From assembly GCA_963817615.1 (NCBI GenBank), contig CAWFPH010000007.1:1-64000 (forward strand): DNA of 64,000 nt, read 5' to 3'. A model generated the notes under the pieces. That model was not told where the DNA came from, ran no database searches, and saw nothing but the letters and a program-made list of their open reading frames with translations. The position numbers were made by a program, and so were the translations under genes. How positions within the stretch are numbered: the stretch's first letter is position 1; every line of letters starts with the position of its first letter. The DNA is from FEN-1219 sp963817615 (lineage in GTDB: Bacteria; Pseudomonadota; Gammaproteobacteria; Steroidobacterales; Rariloculaceae). Below are positions 1-8,746 of the stretch, one piece after another.

Positions 1-533
1 ATCACGCTCGCATCGTCGGGTGTGCGGATTTCGAGTTGGCCCTGGAACAGAGAGATCGTGGTCGTGTCGCGCTGTACGGCAACGTTGAATTGCGTGCCTT
101 TCACGACCGCGACCAAGAACGGTGTTTCGACTCGCAACCTGCCGACGTCGCGATGCTCGACGTCGTAAAAGACGTTGCCACGATATTGCACGAGCCGTGC
201 GATGAGTTGACCGTCGGTCGCCTCGGCGGGTATTTCCACGTCGCTGTCGGCTGCGATCGTGATCGACGTGCGACCTTGCGAAAGCCCGATCATTCCGTCG
301 TCGCCCGTGGTGATGCGGCCGGGGAGGTTCACGGTGGACCCGACCTCGACGGCGGTCTTGGTGCCGCGCATCGCGACGGAGACTGTGCCCGACAGCGCAT
401 TGACCGAGACGCGGTGCGGATCGCCGAATCGCGCGGAGTCCGGGCTCGTCGCGAACGCGGCGGCCGCGAACGATGCGATCACCGCGAGCTTGAGAGTGGT
501 CGATAGCGCAGTTGTTGTTTTCCGCATCGCCAT
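1..533 (-). CDS. FecR-domain protein, C-terminus cut by window edge
   Basis: The minus strand is open from an ATG at 533 to the window edge, so the C-terminus is missing. The protein starts MAMRKTTTALSTTLK and continues into a hydrophobic, Ala-rich signal-like stretch. It then has a FecR-type beta-rich segment, including a VVKGTQFNVAV block near residues 145-155 followed by the TISLFQGQLEIR block typical of FecR domains. The start is supported by AAGGAG six bases upstream. A second in-frame ATG lies at 527. The gene is divergent from a TpsB-type translocator. In many proteobacteria, FecR-domain proteins sit beside two-partner secretion genes, so a role with a secreted TpsA-like partner is possible. 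That link is inferred. The plus-strand frames over this region are shadows. Confidence 0.8.
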   Translation of the reverse strand, partial: MAMRKTTTALSTTLKLAVIASFAAAAFATSPDSARFGDPHRVSVNALSGTVSVAMRGTKTAVEVGSTVNLPGRITTGDDGMIGLSQGRTSITIAADSDVEIPAEATDGQLIARLVQYRGNVFYDVEHRDVGRLRVETPFLVAVVKGTQFNVAVQRDTTTISLFQGQLEIRTPDDASV

Positions 534-608
534 GCTCGACTCCTTGTCGTCAGGTCGCGACATGATAGTGATCGACGTAGGCGAATGATGTGAGCACACT
601 CACGGCAA

Positions 609-2249
609 ATGCGACGCGCGTTGTTCATAATGCGCGCCCTTCTTGTTCAGCCGAACACGTCGCCGATGCTGGCTTTGCGCTTTCCGGCACGCCCACTTGG
701 GCCGCGCTCGAGCGAGTGGTTGTTGCGGCGGCGAGCAACCGCGATCCGAGTTTGCATAATCGCGGTTTTGTTTGAAGTAATCGCTGCGCCCGCGCTCGCC
801 GCGCCTGTTCTGAGCTCCGTGGTGATTCGCGGGGCGAGCGTCTACACCGCGCCGCAATTGTTCGGCGTGTACCGCGATCAGCTCGGCAAAGAGATCTCGG
901 TCGAGGGCGCCCGCGCGATCGTGGCCGCGCTCGCCGCAAAGTACGACAGCGACGGCTACGCACGGCCGCAGGTCAAGCTCGACGACTCGCTGACGGCGGC
1001 GGGGGTCCTCCGGATCGACGTGTTCGAGCCGCGAATCACGACCGTGAAGGTCACCGGGGATCCGGGGCCGCACCGCGCCCGCCTCGAGCAGCTCGGCGCC
1101 CGGCTCGAGTCCGATGGGCCGGTCGAGCCGGCTGCGATGCAAACGACGCTGCGCCGGATGCGTGATCTTCCGGGCTTGCAGGTGTCGGCTACCACGGAGC
1201 GCGATCCGGCCGCGCAGAACCTCTACACGCTCGACCTCGACACTCACTTCGAGCCGATGACCGGCACGGTGCGGCTCAGCAACCGCGGCACCGACGAAGC
1301 AGGGCCGTACTTCGTGATCGGCCAGTTGCTCGCCAACGGACTGTTCGGCGGGCGTACGAGCTTGGGCACGATGTTCGGCGCGGCGACCGATTTCGACGAG
1401 TTTCACGGCATTGGCGTGCTTGCGAACGTCGGTCTCGTCGAGTCGGGCTCACGGCTGTCGTTCAGCGCTTTCCGCTCGCGCTCGAATCCTCACGAAGCGG
1501 TCGACCGCGATGATCTGTATCTGCGCGATCGCGTGACGCTCGGCGCCGCGCTACCGTTTCCGGGATTGGCGCTCGCCAATGCGGCGCTGTCGCTCATGCT
1601 CGATCTCGACGATCTCACGATCACGCGTTCCGACGTGCTCTTGCGTGACGAGCGGCTGCGGATGCTGAACGTCGGCTCGAGCTGGAATTGGCAGCACGCG
1701 TCGACTCAATCGGCGGCGTCCGCCGAGATCATCAAAGGGCTCGGAGGGCTCGGCAGCGGACTCACGGCGCTCGACCTTGCGACGGATCCGCGCCGCAGCG
1801 ATTTCGTGCTGACGCGCTTCACCTACATACGCCTCAAGCGTCTCGGTGAGCGGTGGAGCGTGCGGGTCGACACGTTCGCGCAAGAAACAGCCTATGTCCT
1901 CCCGTACGACGAGCGCTTCAAGATCGGCGGCGATCGACTCGGTCGCGGCTTCGAGGTGGCGGAGATCGCCGGCGACCGCGGCGTCGGCGCGAAGCTCGAA
2001 GGCCGTCGCCAGCTGGTCGACGCTCCGGCCGCGCTCGGACGGGCATCGTTGTACGGGTTCTACGATCTCGGTGCGGCTTGGAAGAACGATGCACCCGATC
2101 GCGAGTCCGCGGCGACCGCGGGTGTCGGCTTCGGTATGCAGACGCCACGGCTCACCGGCTCGGTCGAGCTCGCGCAGCCGTTGACGCATCCGGACGTCGA
2201 GGGGCGCAAGGACCTGTCGCTGTTCGCGGAGATTTCGATTCTGTTCTAG
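609..2249 (+). CDS. TpsB/ShlB/FhaC-type outer-membrane translocator
   Basis: This 546-residue protein looks like the outer-membrane pore of two-partner secretion. A hydrophobic signal region ends near residue 64 in APALAAP. A POTRA-type segment (about residues 68-150, with YDSDGYARPQV) follows. A long beta-barrel completes the protein and ends in the outer-membrane signature SLFAEISILF with terminal Phe. The barrel includes a GGDRLGRGFE block, matching the conserved barrel strand of ShlB/FhaC proteins. The N-terminus is uncertain: the ATG at 609 gives an unusually long leader, so a later start (ATG at 666 or a TTG near 721) may be real. No TpsA exoprotein is in the window. It would have to lie beyond the left edge or elsewhere, probably near the divergent FecR gene. 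Confidence 0.85.
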   Translation: MRRALFIMRALLVQPNTSPMLALRFPARPLGPRSSEWLLRRRATAIRVCIIAVLFEVIAAPALAAPVLSSVVIRGASVYTAPQLFGVYRDQLGKEISVEGARAIVAALAAKYDSDGYARPQVKLDDSLTAAGVLRIDVFEPRITTVKVTGDPGPHRARLEQLGARLESDGPVEPAAMQTTLRRMRDLPGLQVSATTERDPAAQNLYTLDLDTHFEPMTGTVRLSNRGTDEAGPYFVIGQLLANGLFGGRTSLGTMFGAATDFDEFHGIGVLANVGLVESGSRLSFSAFRSRSNPHEAVDRDDLYLRDRVTLGAALPFPGLALANAALSLMLDLDDLTITRSDVLLRDERLRMLNVGSSWNWQHASTQSAASAEIIKGLGGLGSGLTALDLATDPRRSDFVLTRFTYIRLKRLGERWSVRVDTFAQETAYVLPYDERFKIGGDRLGRGFEVAEIAGDRGVGAKLEGRRQLVDAPAALGRASLYGFYDLGAAWKNDAPDRESAATAGVGFGMQTPRLTGSVELAQPLTHPDVEGRKDLSLFAEISILF

Positions 2250-2431
2250 CGCTGAGAGTGCGACGTTCGCCGCCGCGAGGTCACTTCCGTACTCCAGTCT
2301 GTCGCGCATTTCGAAGGATCGCGATTATGGGTGCGCCGTACCGAACCGTGCGGTGTTGGAGTGGACGGTCGTCGGCGCTTATGATGCCCGGCCTCGATTT
2401 CGATCCACAACAACACGAAGGGAGTCCAACC

Positions 2432-2887
2432 GTGGGAAGGGAAAGCGTGACCGCGACTCAATCATCGCGCTCGAGCACAGCATCGAAGGAGCGCTTCGAT
2501 TCGAACGGTGCACGCAAAGCCGCGATCGCGCTGCTCACGGCGATCTACAAAACCGGTCGACACGGAACGATCGCAGAAGTGTTGATAGCATTGGAAGTCA
2601 TCGATTCGAATCTCGAGGGGCGGCCGCATTCGATGAAGTCGTTGTCGACCAGGCTGGGTATTCCCTATACCTCCGTGTCTCGCATCGTCTACTCGCTGAC
2701 CTCCGAAGCACGGCCCGGCGGATTGCTGAAGCTCGTCGCCGACACCAAAGACCGGCGCCGCAAGCACATCGAGCTCGACGGCGACGCGTTCAAGCGCTCC
2801 ACGCCGCCCATCCGCGCGCTCGAGAAGGCCATGATCGACTACTACGGCAGCTCCGTTTACAAGCTCAAGAAAGACAAGACCAACTGA
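2432..2887 (+). CDS. winged-helix (MarR-like) DNA-binding protein
   Basis: This is a protein of about 151 residues. Residues about 25-130 form an all-alpha segment with a helix-turn-helix (MKSLSTRLGIPYTSVSRIVY). A wing-like stretch follows (LLKLVADTKDRRRKHIELD), which is the arrangement of MarR-type regulators that bind DNA as dimers. The GTG at 2432 is preceded by GAAGGGAG at good spacing. A GTG at 2447 with GGAAGG upstream is equally possible. The longer open frame upstream overlaps the TpsB gene and is not convincing. The C-terminus is Lys-rich (KLKKDKTN). The family assignment is by pattern only, and no ligand or target is evident. Confidence 0.7.
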   Translation: MGRESVTATQSSRSSTASKERFDSNGARKAAIALLTAIYKTGRHGTIAEVLIALEVIDSNLEGRPHSMKSLSTRLGIPYTSVSRIVYSLTSEARPGGLLKLVADTKDRRRKHIELDGDAFKRSTPPIRALEKAMIDYYGSSVYKLKKDKTN

Positions 2888-2990
2888 GCTCTGCGCCCGG
2901 TTGCCCCAGGCCCCGGGCACGCCGACCCGCCCCCGGCCCTTTGCCCGTCCGAGCCGCCTGAGCGGCCCCGCGTTCGCTGCCTTCCTTCGT

Positions 2991-3018
2991 TAAAGAATCT
3001 TTCTCGAGCGGCCGATAA
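2991..3018 (+). promoter_or_regulatory. FliA (sigma-28)-like promoter
   Basis: TAAAGAAT at 2991-2998 is followed by GCCGATAA at 3011-3018. The second box is an exact match to the flagellar sigma-28 -10 element and the first begins with the required TAAA. The gap between TAAA and the -10 box is 16 bases, one longer than the usual 15. A perfect hairpin (GGGGTC-GGGA-GACCCC, 3019-3034) lies just downstream, near the expected transcription start. The site faces the HDOD gene, which begins at 3080. Assignment is by consensus only. Confidence 0.5.
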
Positions 3019-3079
3019 GGGGTCGGGAGACCCCTCCGGGCTGCCGCGCGCCCGCGCGGCCCATGCAGAGAAGAGGACG

Positions 3080-3982
3080 ATGCAGCAGAGCAACACGGCC
3101 GATACGGTGATCCTTGCGGCAGATTATGGTGAAGTGCGCGCGTCGAGCGCTGCGCTCATCGAGGAGCTCGAAGTCTCTCTCAACGACGACACGCTCGAGC
3201 TGCCGTCGCTGCCGGAGGTCGCGCTCAAGATTCGCAAGGCGCTTGCGGACGAGAACGTGTCGCTCATGGAGGTGTCGCGGCTGATCGGGTCCGACCCGGC
3301 GCTTGCCGCCCGGATCTTGAAGACGGCAAACAGCGCTCTTTTTTATCGCGGCAGCAAGCCGATTACGAGTGTGCACGCGGCCGTGGCCAGGCTCGGTCAA
3401 CGCATGGTGCGCAACGTTGCATTGTCGTTTGCCGCCCAGCAGGTGTTCATCGGCTACGGCAGCCAGCACGTGCGCACGTATCTCACGAGCATTTGGCAGC
3501 ATAGCGTGCATACCGCCGCGCTCGCCCACATGCTCGCGCGAGTGCGCACGCGGCTGAATCCGGACGATGCTTTCCTCGCGGGTCTGCTGCACGAGGTCGG
3601 CAAGCTCTACATCCTGCTGCGCGCTCGCGATCGCACCGATCTCTTGTCTGCCGGCGCCGCGTTCGAGGCGGTCCTCGCCGCCTGGCACCCGCGCGTGGGA
3701 CGCGCGGTGATCGAGGCGTGGGAGTTGCCGGCCGAGCTTTCGGCTGCCGTCGGCGACCATCAGAGCTGCCCGCTCGAAGCGTCCGAGCCGCCCACGCTGA
3801 CCCAGGTCGTAGCCGTCGCGAACTACCTCGCCGAGCACAGCGACATTGCGTGCAACGACGCCGACTTCTACTCGAAGGCGCCGGACTTCGGGTCGCTGTC
3901 CGTCGACAAGCCGACGTTCGATTGGCTGATCCGCGCGGGCGACGTCGACATCCGGCTGCTGATGCTCGCGTTCGGCGTTTAG
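3080..3982 (+). CDS. HDOD-domain signalling protein
   Basis: This is a 300-residue cytoplasmic protein. The HDOD domain runs from about residue 40 (LPSLPEVALKIRKAL) to about 240 and includes the conserved DPALAARILKTANSALF and ARLGQRMVRNVALS blocks. HDOD domains are HD-like helical modules. They usually lack a complete metal site and act in signalling, motility or c-di-GMP pathways rather than as hydrolases. The ATG is preceded by AGAAGAGGA. The upstream FliA-like promoter suggests co-expression with late flagellar or chemotaxis genes, which is an inference. There is no output domain such as EAL or GGDEF. Confidence 0.9.
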   Translation: MQQSNTADTVILAADYGEVRASSAALIEELEVSLNDDTLELPSLPEVALKIRKALADENVSLMEVSRLIGSDPALAARILKTANSALFYRGSKPITSVHAAVARLGQRMVRNVALSFAAQQVFIGYGSQHVRTYLTSIWQHSVHTAALAHMLARVRTRLNPDDAFLAGLLHEVGKLYILLRARDRTDLLSAGAAFEAVLAAWHPRVGRAVIEAWELPAELSAAVGDHQSCPLEASEPPTLTQVVAVANYLAEHSDIACNDADFYSKAPDFGSLSVDKPTFDWLIRAGDVDIRLLMLAFGV

Positions 3983-4044
3983 CGAGGTTCGAGCCGTCTT
4001 CCGGAGCGGCGCCGCTTGCTGGCTTTGCGCGCCGCTCGCCGGCG

Positions 4045-4737
4045 TCAGGGCTCGGCCCACCGGCGCAGCAGATTGTGGTAGACGCTGGTGAGCGTGAGCA
4101 CCGCGCGCCGGTCCGCGCCCGCCAAGGTCAGCGTTTGAATCGACGTGTCGAGCTCGAACAATAGCCTGCGCCGGCCGTCGTCGCGCACGAGGCTTTGGAC
4201 CCAGAAGAAGCACGCGAAGCGCGTGCCGCGTGTGACCGGCCGCACTTCGTGAAGGCTGCTCGAGGGGTAGACGATCAGGTCGCCGGCCGGCAGCTTGACC
4301 TCATGCTCGCCGTAGAGGTCGTCGATCACGAGCTCGCCGCCGTCGTACTCGTCCGGGTCGCAGAGGAACAGCGTGCACGAGACGTCGCTGCGCAGGTTCG
4401 CAGAGGGCTGGTGCGGCGTAGTCGGCAGGGCCATGATCGCACCGTCGACGTGGAAGCCGTAGCGGCCGCCGCCTTCGTAGCGATTGAAACGCGGCGGAAG
4501 CGTCCGTGCCGGCAGCACGGCCGCATGATAGAGGGCATGCTGCGCGAGCGCTGCTAGCACCACGCGGTCGAGCTCGGCGCGCAACGGCGAGGACTCCGGC
4601 AGCTGCAGGTTGCGCTTCACCTCCGCACCCTGCGGACCGACCGTTTCGCGGCCGTCGGTCCACTCGGCTGCCGCGAGCTTGCCGCGAATGGCCGCGACTT
4701 GCTCGCGGCTCAAGACATCAGGAACGTGTACGAGCAT
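4045..4737 (-). CDS. piuC: PiuC/YbiX-type Fe(II)/2-oxoglutarate hydroxylase (PKHD)
   Basis: This 230-residue protein is close to the usual length of the PKHD hydroxylase family. The Fe(II) ligands are visible as H96-x-D98 (GFHVDGAIM) and H163 (SSLHEV). R173 in TRGTRFACFFW probably binds 2-oxoglutarate. The C-terminal tail contains the LTLTSVYHNLLRRWAEP block typical of PiuC/YbiX. It lies 21 bases downstream of the siderophore receptor on the same strand. This fiu/piuA-piuC pairing is known from iron-regulated operons. The substrate is not known for the family. Regulation by Fur is likely through the box upstream of the receptor. Confidence 0.92.
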   Translation of the reverse strand: MLVHVPDVLSREQVAAIRGKLAAAEWTDGRETVGPQGAEVKRNLQLPESSPLRAELDRVVLAALAQHALYHAAVLPARTLPPRFNRYEGGGRYGFHVDGAIMALPTTPHQPSANLRSDVSCTLFLCDPDEYDGGELVIDDLYGEHEVKLPAGDLIVYPSSSLHEVRPVTRGTRFACFFWVQSLVRDDGRRRLLFELDTSIQTLTLAGADRRAVLTLTSVYHNLLRRWAEP

Positions 4738-4758
4738 GGCGGCGGCGTCCGCGCTCCA

Positions 4759-7077
4759 TCAGAAGCGGACATTTGCGGTGAGCAGCCACGAGCGCGGCAT
4801 TCCTGGCGTGTAGCGGTAGCCGCTCTTGTTGATCGCCGCCACATAATCCTCGTCGAGCAGGTTGTTCGCGTTCAGCCGCACGTCGACACGCTTGCCGAGG
4901 GTGTAGCCGACGACCGCGTCCCACACGGTATAGGCCTGGGTGAATGCGGGCGTGCCGGGAGCGCCGTCCGTGCCGCGATGCATCTCGCCGGCGTAGCGCA
5001 CGCCGCCGCCCACGGTCAGCCCGAAAGGGAACGCGTAGGTGGACCACAGCGTGAACGCCTTGTCGGGCGTATACGTCAGGTAGCGGCTCCCGTCCTGGGT
5101 CACGCTCGGCCCGTTCTCGACCGCCGTGTGCATCGTCGTGAGCCCTGCCGAAATCGCCCACGTGTCGGTCAGTCGGCCGACCGCGCTCAGCTCGATGCCG
5201 CGAACGCGTTTCTCGCCCGACGGGTAGTACTGCTGGTCGACCGGGTCCTGCACGATCTCGTTGCTCACGTCGGTGTCGTAGAGCGCGGCCGTGAGCAGAA
5301 GGCCGTCGTGGAACAGGCTCCATTTGGTGCCGAGCTCCGCGGTCTCGGCCTTCTGCGGATCGAACAACGGATTGTTCGCGTTGTTCGCGGCGCTGCTGAG
5401 CTGCAGGTTGCTGCCGCCGGGCGGCTGCTGCGAGATCGCGTAGTTCGCATAGAGGCTGCTGCTCGCCGTGGGCTTGAAGAGCGCGCCGACCTTCCAGTTG
5501 AAGAGCGTGCTCGCGACGGTCGCGTCGACGCCCGGGACGATCGTGCCGGCAAGTAACGCGCCGCAGGCCGGACCGCCGCGGCTGCCGCAGGCGACGAGAC
5601 TGTCGAAGTTCGTGCGGTAGTGGTCGAAACGCACGCCGCCGTTCAGCTGCCAGCGCTCGCCGAGCTTCGCCGTGTCGAACGCATAGACGGCGGCCGTGTC
5701 GGTCCGGCCCACGCTGTCCGCGCCGTTGCGACCCCACTGGAGGCCGACTGCGTCCGGGGCTGGGTCGTATAGGTCGGCGAGCGGCCAGGCCGTGCCGTTC
5801 TGTACTGCCGCGCCGCGCGACTCGAGCTGCTCGCGCGTGAGCTCGAGGCCCGTGCTGAGATCGTGTTTCACCACGGTCCCGCCGAAGTGAGCGGTGAGGT
5901 TGGTCTGATTGGTCACGATGTGATCGGTCTGGTCCTTGAAGGTCGGCAACGCTCGCGCGATTTGCCAGGTCGACGGATCGTCGAGGTTCGGCGTCGAGAA
6001 ACGTGCGGGGTCCTGCGAGGCCATGAACGACGTGAGCAAGTACGCCTGGTCGTTGCGGCCCCAGCGCAGGGTGTTTTGCATGGCGAGGCCGCTGTCGAAG
6101 TCGTGCTCGACGCGGAACGTGGCCATGTCGATCGTCACGTCGTCGAAGTCCGACGTGGTGCCGTAGAAGTTCGAAGAGTCCACGCGCGGCGCAGCGCCGA
6201 TCTGCGGGCGCGCGGGGTCTGGCGTCGCATAGCCGGGCAGTCCGATGGTGGGCACGCCGCCGTCGGGCAGATTGTCCTGATCGACGTGCAGCAGGTCGAC
6301 GTAGTAGCGAGTCGCGGAGCCGAGGCCGAAAGCGATGGCGGGCGCAATGCCCCAACGCTTCTGACTCACCTCGTCGCGGCCGGGCACGCCGTTGTCTTGC
6401 GTCAAGAGGTTCACGCGCATGGCGGCGTCGGCGCCGAAACCCTGGTCGAAATCCGCGGTCGCGCGTCGCTGGCCGTCGCTGCCTCCGAATGAGACGGAGA
6501 CGGTGCTCGAGTTTTGGCGCCGCGGCTGCTTGGTGACCATGTTCACGGCGCCGGTCGGTGCGCTGCGTCCGTTGTCGGCGCCGGCCGGGCCCTTCGCGAC
6601 CTCCACTTGCTCGATGTTGAACACGTCGCGCGAGACGGAGCCGAGATCGCGCACGCCGTCGACGAAGATGCTGCTCGAGCTGTCGAAGCCGCGCATGTAG
6701 ATCGCGTCGCCAGTATTGGTGCTGCCGTTCTCGCCCACGAAGAACGTGCCGACGCCCGGGCTGTTGCGCAGGGCTTCGGTCAGCGAGGTCGCGCCTTGCT
6801 CGTTGAACAGATCTTTCCCGATCACGTTGATCGTCTGCGTGGTGTCGACGAGCGGCTCCGTGAATTTCCGCGACGATAGGTTTCCCGAATAGCGGTGCGC
6901 GCGCTGGCCGTACACGTCGATCTGCTCGACGCCGTCGCTCGGTGAGGGCGCCGCAGTTTGAGCCGAGGCCACCGACGCGGAGCCGAGCGCGAGCCCCGTG
7001 AGCAACGTGGCAGTCGTGAGCGAAGCCCCGTGCTCCGCGTAAGGCCGCGCGTGCTTGCGCCTCTTGATCGTCCCCAT
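4759..7077 (-). CDS. TonB-dependent siderophore receptor (Fiu/PiuA-like)
   Basis: This outer-membrane receptor of 772 residues should import ferric catecholate-type siderophores using TonB energy. The start at 7077 is supported by GGGAGGAG seven bases upstream; a longer frame to 7149 lacks that support. A signal peptide (LTGLALGSASVASAQ) precedes the plug domain (TTQTINVIGKDLF, then SLTEALRNSPGVGTFF and AIYMRGFDSSSSIFVDGVRD). The plug ends with the VAKGPAGADNGRSAPTGAVNM block. The 22-stranded barrel ends in SWLLTANVRF with terminal Phe. It is first in an operon with the PiuC-type hydroxylase. The exact siderophore cannot be read from the sequence. Confidence 0.92.
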   Translation of the reverse strand: MGTIKRRKHARPYAEHGASLTTATLLTGLALGSASVASAQTAAPSPSDGVEQIDVYGQRAHRYSGNLSSRKFTEPLVDTTQTINVIGKDLFNEQGATSLTEALRNSPGVGTFFVGENGSTNTGDAIYMRGFDSSSSIFVDGVRDLGSVSRDVFNIEQVEVAKGPAGADNGRSAPTGAVNMVTKQPRRQNSSTVSVSFGGSDGQRRATADFDQGFGADAAMRVNLLTQDNGVPGRDEVSQKRWGIAPAIAFGLGSATRYYVDLLHVDQDNLPDGGVPTIGLPGYATPDPARPQIGAAPRVDSSNFYGTTSDFDDVTIDMATFRVEHDFDSGLAMQNTLRWGRNDQAYLLTSFMASQDPARFSTPNLDDPSTWQIARALPTFKDQTDHIVTNQTNLTAHFGGTVVKHDLSTGLELTREQLESRGAAVQNGTAWPLADLYDPAPDAVGLQWGRNGADSVGRTDTAAVYAFDTAKLGERWQLNGGVRFDHYRTNFDSLVACGSRGGPACGALLAGTIVPGVDATVASTLFNWKVGALFKPTASSSLYANYAISQQPPGGSNLQLSSAANNANNPLFDPQKAETAELGTKWSLFHDGLLLTAALYDTDVSNEIVQDPVDQQYYPSGEKRVRGIELSAVGRLTDTWAISAGLTTMHTAVENGPSVTQDGSRYLTYTPDKAFTLWSTYAFPFGLTVGGGVRYAGEMHRGTDGAPGTPAFTQAYTVWDAVVGYTLGKRVDVRLNANNLLDEDYVAAINKSGYRYTPGMPRSWLLTANVRF

Positions 7078-7135
7078 GGTCTTGCTCCTCCCTGCCGCGA
7101 GCATCCCGCGCGCTTGCGTGTTGGGAGTGAATTCT

Positions 7136-7161
7136 ATTTGCAAACGCAAATGATTCGCAAT
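7136..7161 (-). promoter_or_regulatory. Fur-box-like operator
   Basis: The core GCAAATGATTCGC at 7146-7158 is an inverted repeat (GCAAAT-G-ATTCGC) resembling half-overlapping Fur hexamers. It sits in a locally AT-rich patch about 60-80 bases upstream of the receptor start. Its location before a siderophore receptor-piuC pair supports iron-dependent repression. It was found by eye and not scored against a matrix. Confidence 0.55.
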
Positions 7162-7356
7162 AGCGGACAGATATCGAGGGAGGACGGCCCTAGGCAGACG
7201 CCCGGGACGGGGCGCTGTTTCGCCTTACGACGCACGAATAAGAATCGGTGGTTCAGCGACTTACGGCGTGCAACCGGCCGCGGGGCGGCGCCGCGGCGGG
7301 GGGCGCTCGAGCGGCCGCGGCGCGCGTTGCGCCGCCGCGCCGAGCAGGTCGGAGCC

Positions 7357-8622
7357 TCAGTCGAACGGGCCGCAGCCGGCTTGGCTGTCGGTGCAGAACG
7401 CGGGCAGGGAAGCCAAGTCGAGCGGTTCGCCGAGATAGACGTGGCGTGCGATGTCGCGGTCGTAGTCGAGCGCCGCCCCGTCCGACCGGATCGCATCCCG
7501 GCCGATTGCGACGGTTTGATCGAACGAGAAATAGTTCATCACCGTGCTCACCGGACCGTCCGCGAAGTTGTGCCGAAAGCCGAGCGCGTGTCCGACCTCG
7601 TGTGCGACGACGTACCGAAGGTGGTCGCCTTGGGCGTCGGGTGCGCCGTCGCCGACGGTCTTCGCGAGTATGAAGATGTGGGCGTGCAAGATTTCGCCGG
7701 TCAGCGGATCGGTTTGAATATGCGAAGTCGAAGCGTACTCGCCGCTCGTCACCCATTGAATGACGTTGTAGTCGGGGTCCGGCGCCGTGACGCCGGGCGG
7801 TGCGTCGATCACGCGCACGGCCTCGGTGCCGAGCGCCTTGTTCCAGTACAGCACCCCGTCGCGCGCCGCCGACCGATAGCGCTCCGGGATTTCGGCCGAC
7901 AGCGCGAAAACGATCGGTCTGCGGATGTCGAACTTCGTTGCATAGAGCACGGAGTGCCCCGCCACGCGTCTCGGATAGGTCTCGTAGAACGCGAAATGGT
8001 TGAAGTTTTCGATCTCGAATGGCTCGAAGCCGGGATCCTCTCGGTACGTGCTCAGGTAGTAGTGCACCAGCACGGGCTCGCCGTCGCGCGTCGCCGCCTT
8101 TTGATCGACCACGAGCAGCGGGCCGTGATGGGAGACGTCGACGATCCGGCGGTCGAGCAGTCGAAACGACGAATAGTCGAGATCACCCGAACGCCCGCAG
8201 TAATCTTCGCCCGTCCGGTCCTCCTCGTAGTAGACCTTGTCGAAGCCGGCGTTCAGATCGACGCGCAGCGCGTCGCCGTCCTGGCCGCGTATCGGGATCG
8301 ACGCGAGCAACCGCGGCGGCACGCCGCCCGAGTCGTCGAGCATCCGCAGCCGCTCGCCGTCGCGCTCGAACGTCACGATTCGACTGCGGCTCGTCATGAA
8401 ATCCTGCAGCCCGTTCGCTTGCTCGTAGCTCGTCTGGAGGAGGTAACGCTGACCCGCGCGCGGCGTGAGCGTGACGAGCTCGCCGGCCTCGACGGAGAGC
8501 GCGCCGGCCGCCCAGCCGAATACGACCGCGAGCATGCCGATCGTCTTGATCACCGTGTTTCGGCGACGTCGCGCGGGAATCACCGTTTCCGCGCGCGCCG
8601 CGGTCCGCTCCATCGGGCCCAT
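7357..8622 (-). CDS. secreted zinc metalloprotease (HExxHxxGxxH type)
   Basis: This protein of about 421 residues has an N-terminal hydrophobic segment (residues 25-46, IKTIGMLAVVFGWAAGALS), so it is probably exported. The zinc site is complete: HEVGHALGFRH at residues 341-351 gives H341, E342, H345 and H351. A Met-turn (VMNYFS, M362) follows, as in metzincins. The N-terminal half resembles the domain found in DUF5117/DUF4953-type zinc-dependent metalloproteases, though it is shorter than many of those. The start is uncertain because no strong ribosome site precedes the ATG at 8622. Met4 or a GTG near residue 24 are alternatives. It is downstream of two sigma-factor genes on the same strand but separated by 124 bases. 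Confidence 0.85.
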   Translation of the reverse strand: MGPMERTAARAETVIPARRRRNTVIKTIGMLAVVFGWAAGALSVEAGELVTLTPRAGQRYLLQTSYEQANGLQDFMTSRSRIVTFERDGERLRMLDDSGGVPPRLLASIPIRGQDGDALRVDLNAGFDKVYYEEDRTGEDYCGRSGDLDYSSFRLLDRRIVDVSHHGPLLVVDQKAATRDGEPVLVHYYLSTYREDPGFEPFEIENFNHFAFYETYPRRVAGHSVLYATKFDIRRPIVFALSAEIPERYRSAARDGVLYWNKALGTEAVRVIDAPPGVTAPDPDYNVIQWVTSGEYASTSHIQTDPLTGEILHAHIFILAKTVGDGAPDAQGDHLRYVVAHEVGHALGFRHNFADGPVSTVMNYFSFDQTVAIGRDAIRSDGAALDYDRDIARHVYLGEPLDLASLPAFCTDSQAGCGPFD

Positions 8623-8746
8623 CGTACCGACAGCTTCTCACACGAAGCTTCGGTTTGCCGCCTCAATCGATGTTCGGGCGGCAGCCGGGTCGAGTCGGGG
8701 CGTCATTCCGAGGGCAGATACGAGCGAGCCCGCGCCACGGGAGATC

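Noticed and set aside
1..588. Plus-strand frames at 36-506 and 259-588.
   Set aside because: They are shadows of the FecR-like gene on the minus strand, which shows a signal peptide, domain motifs and a ribosome site.
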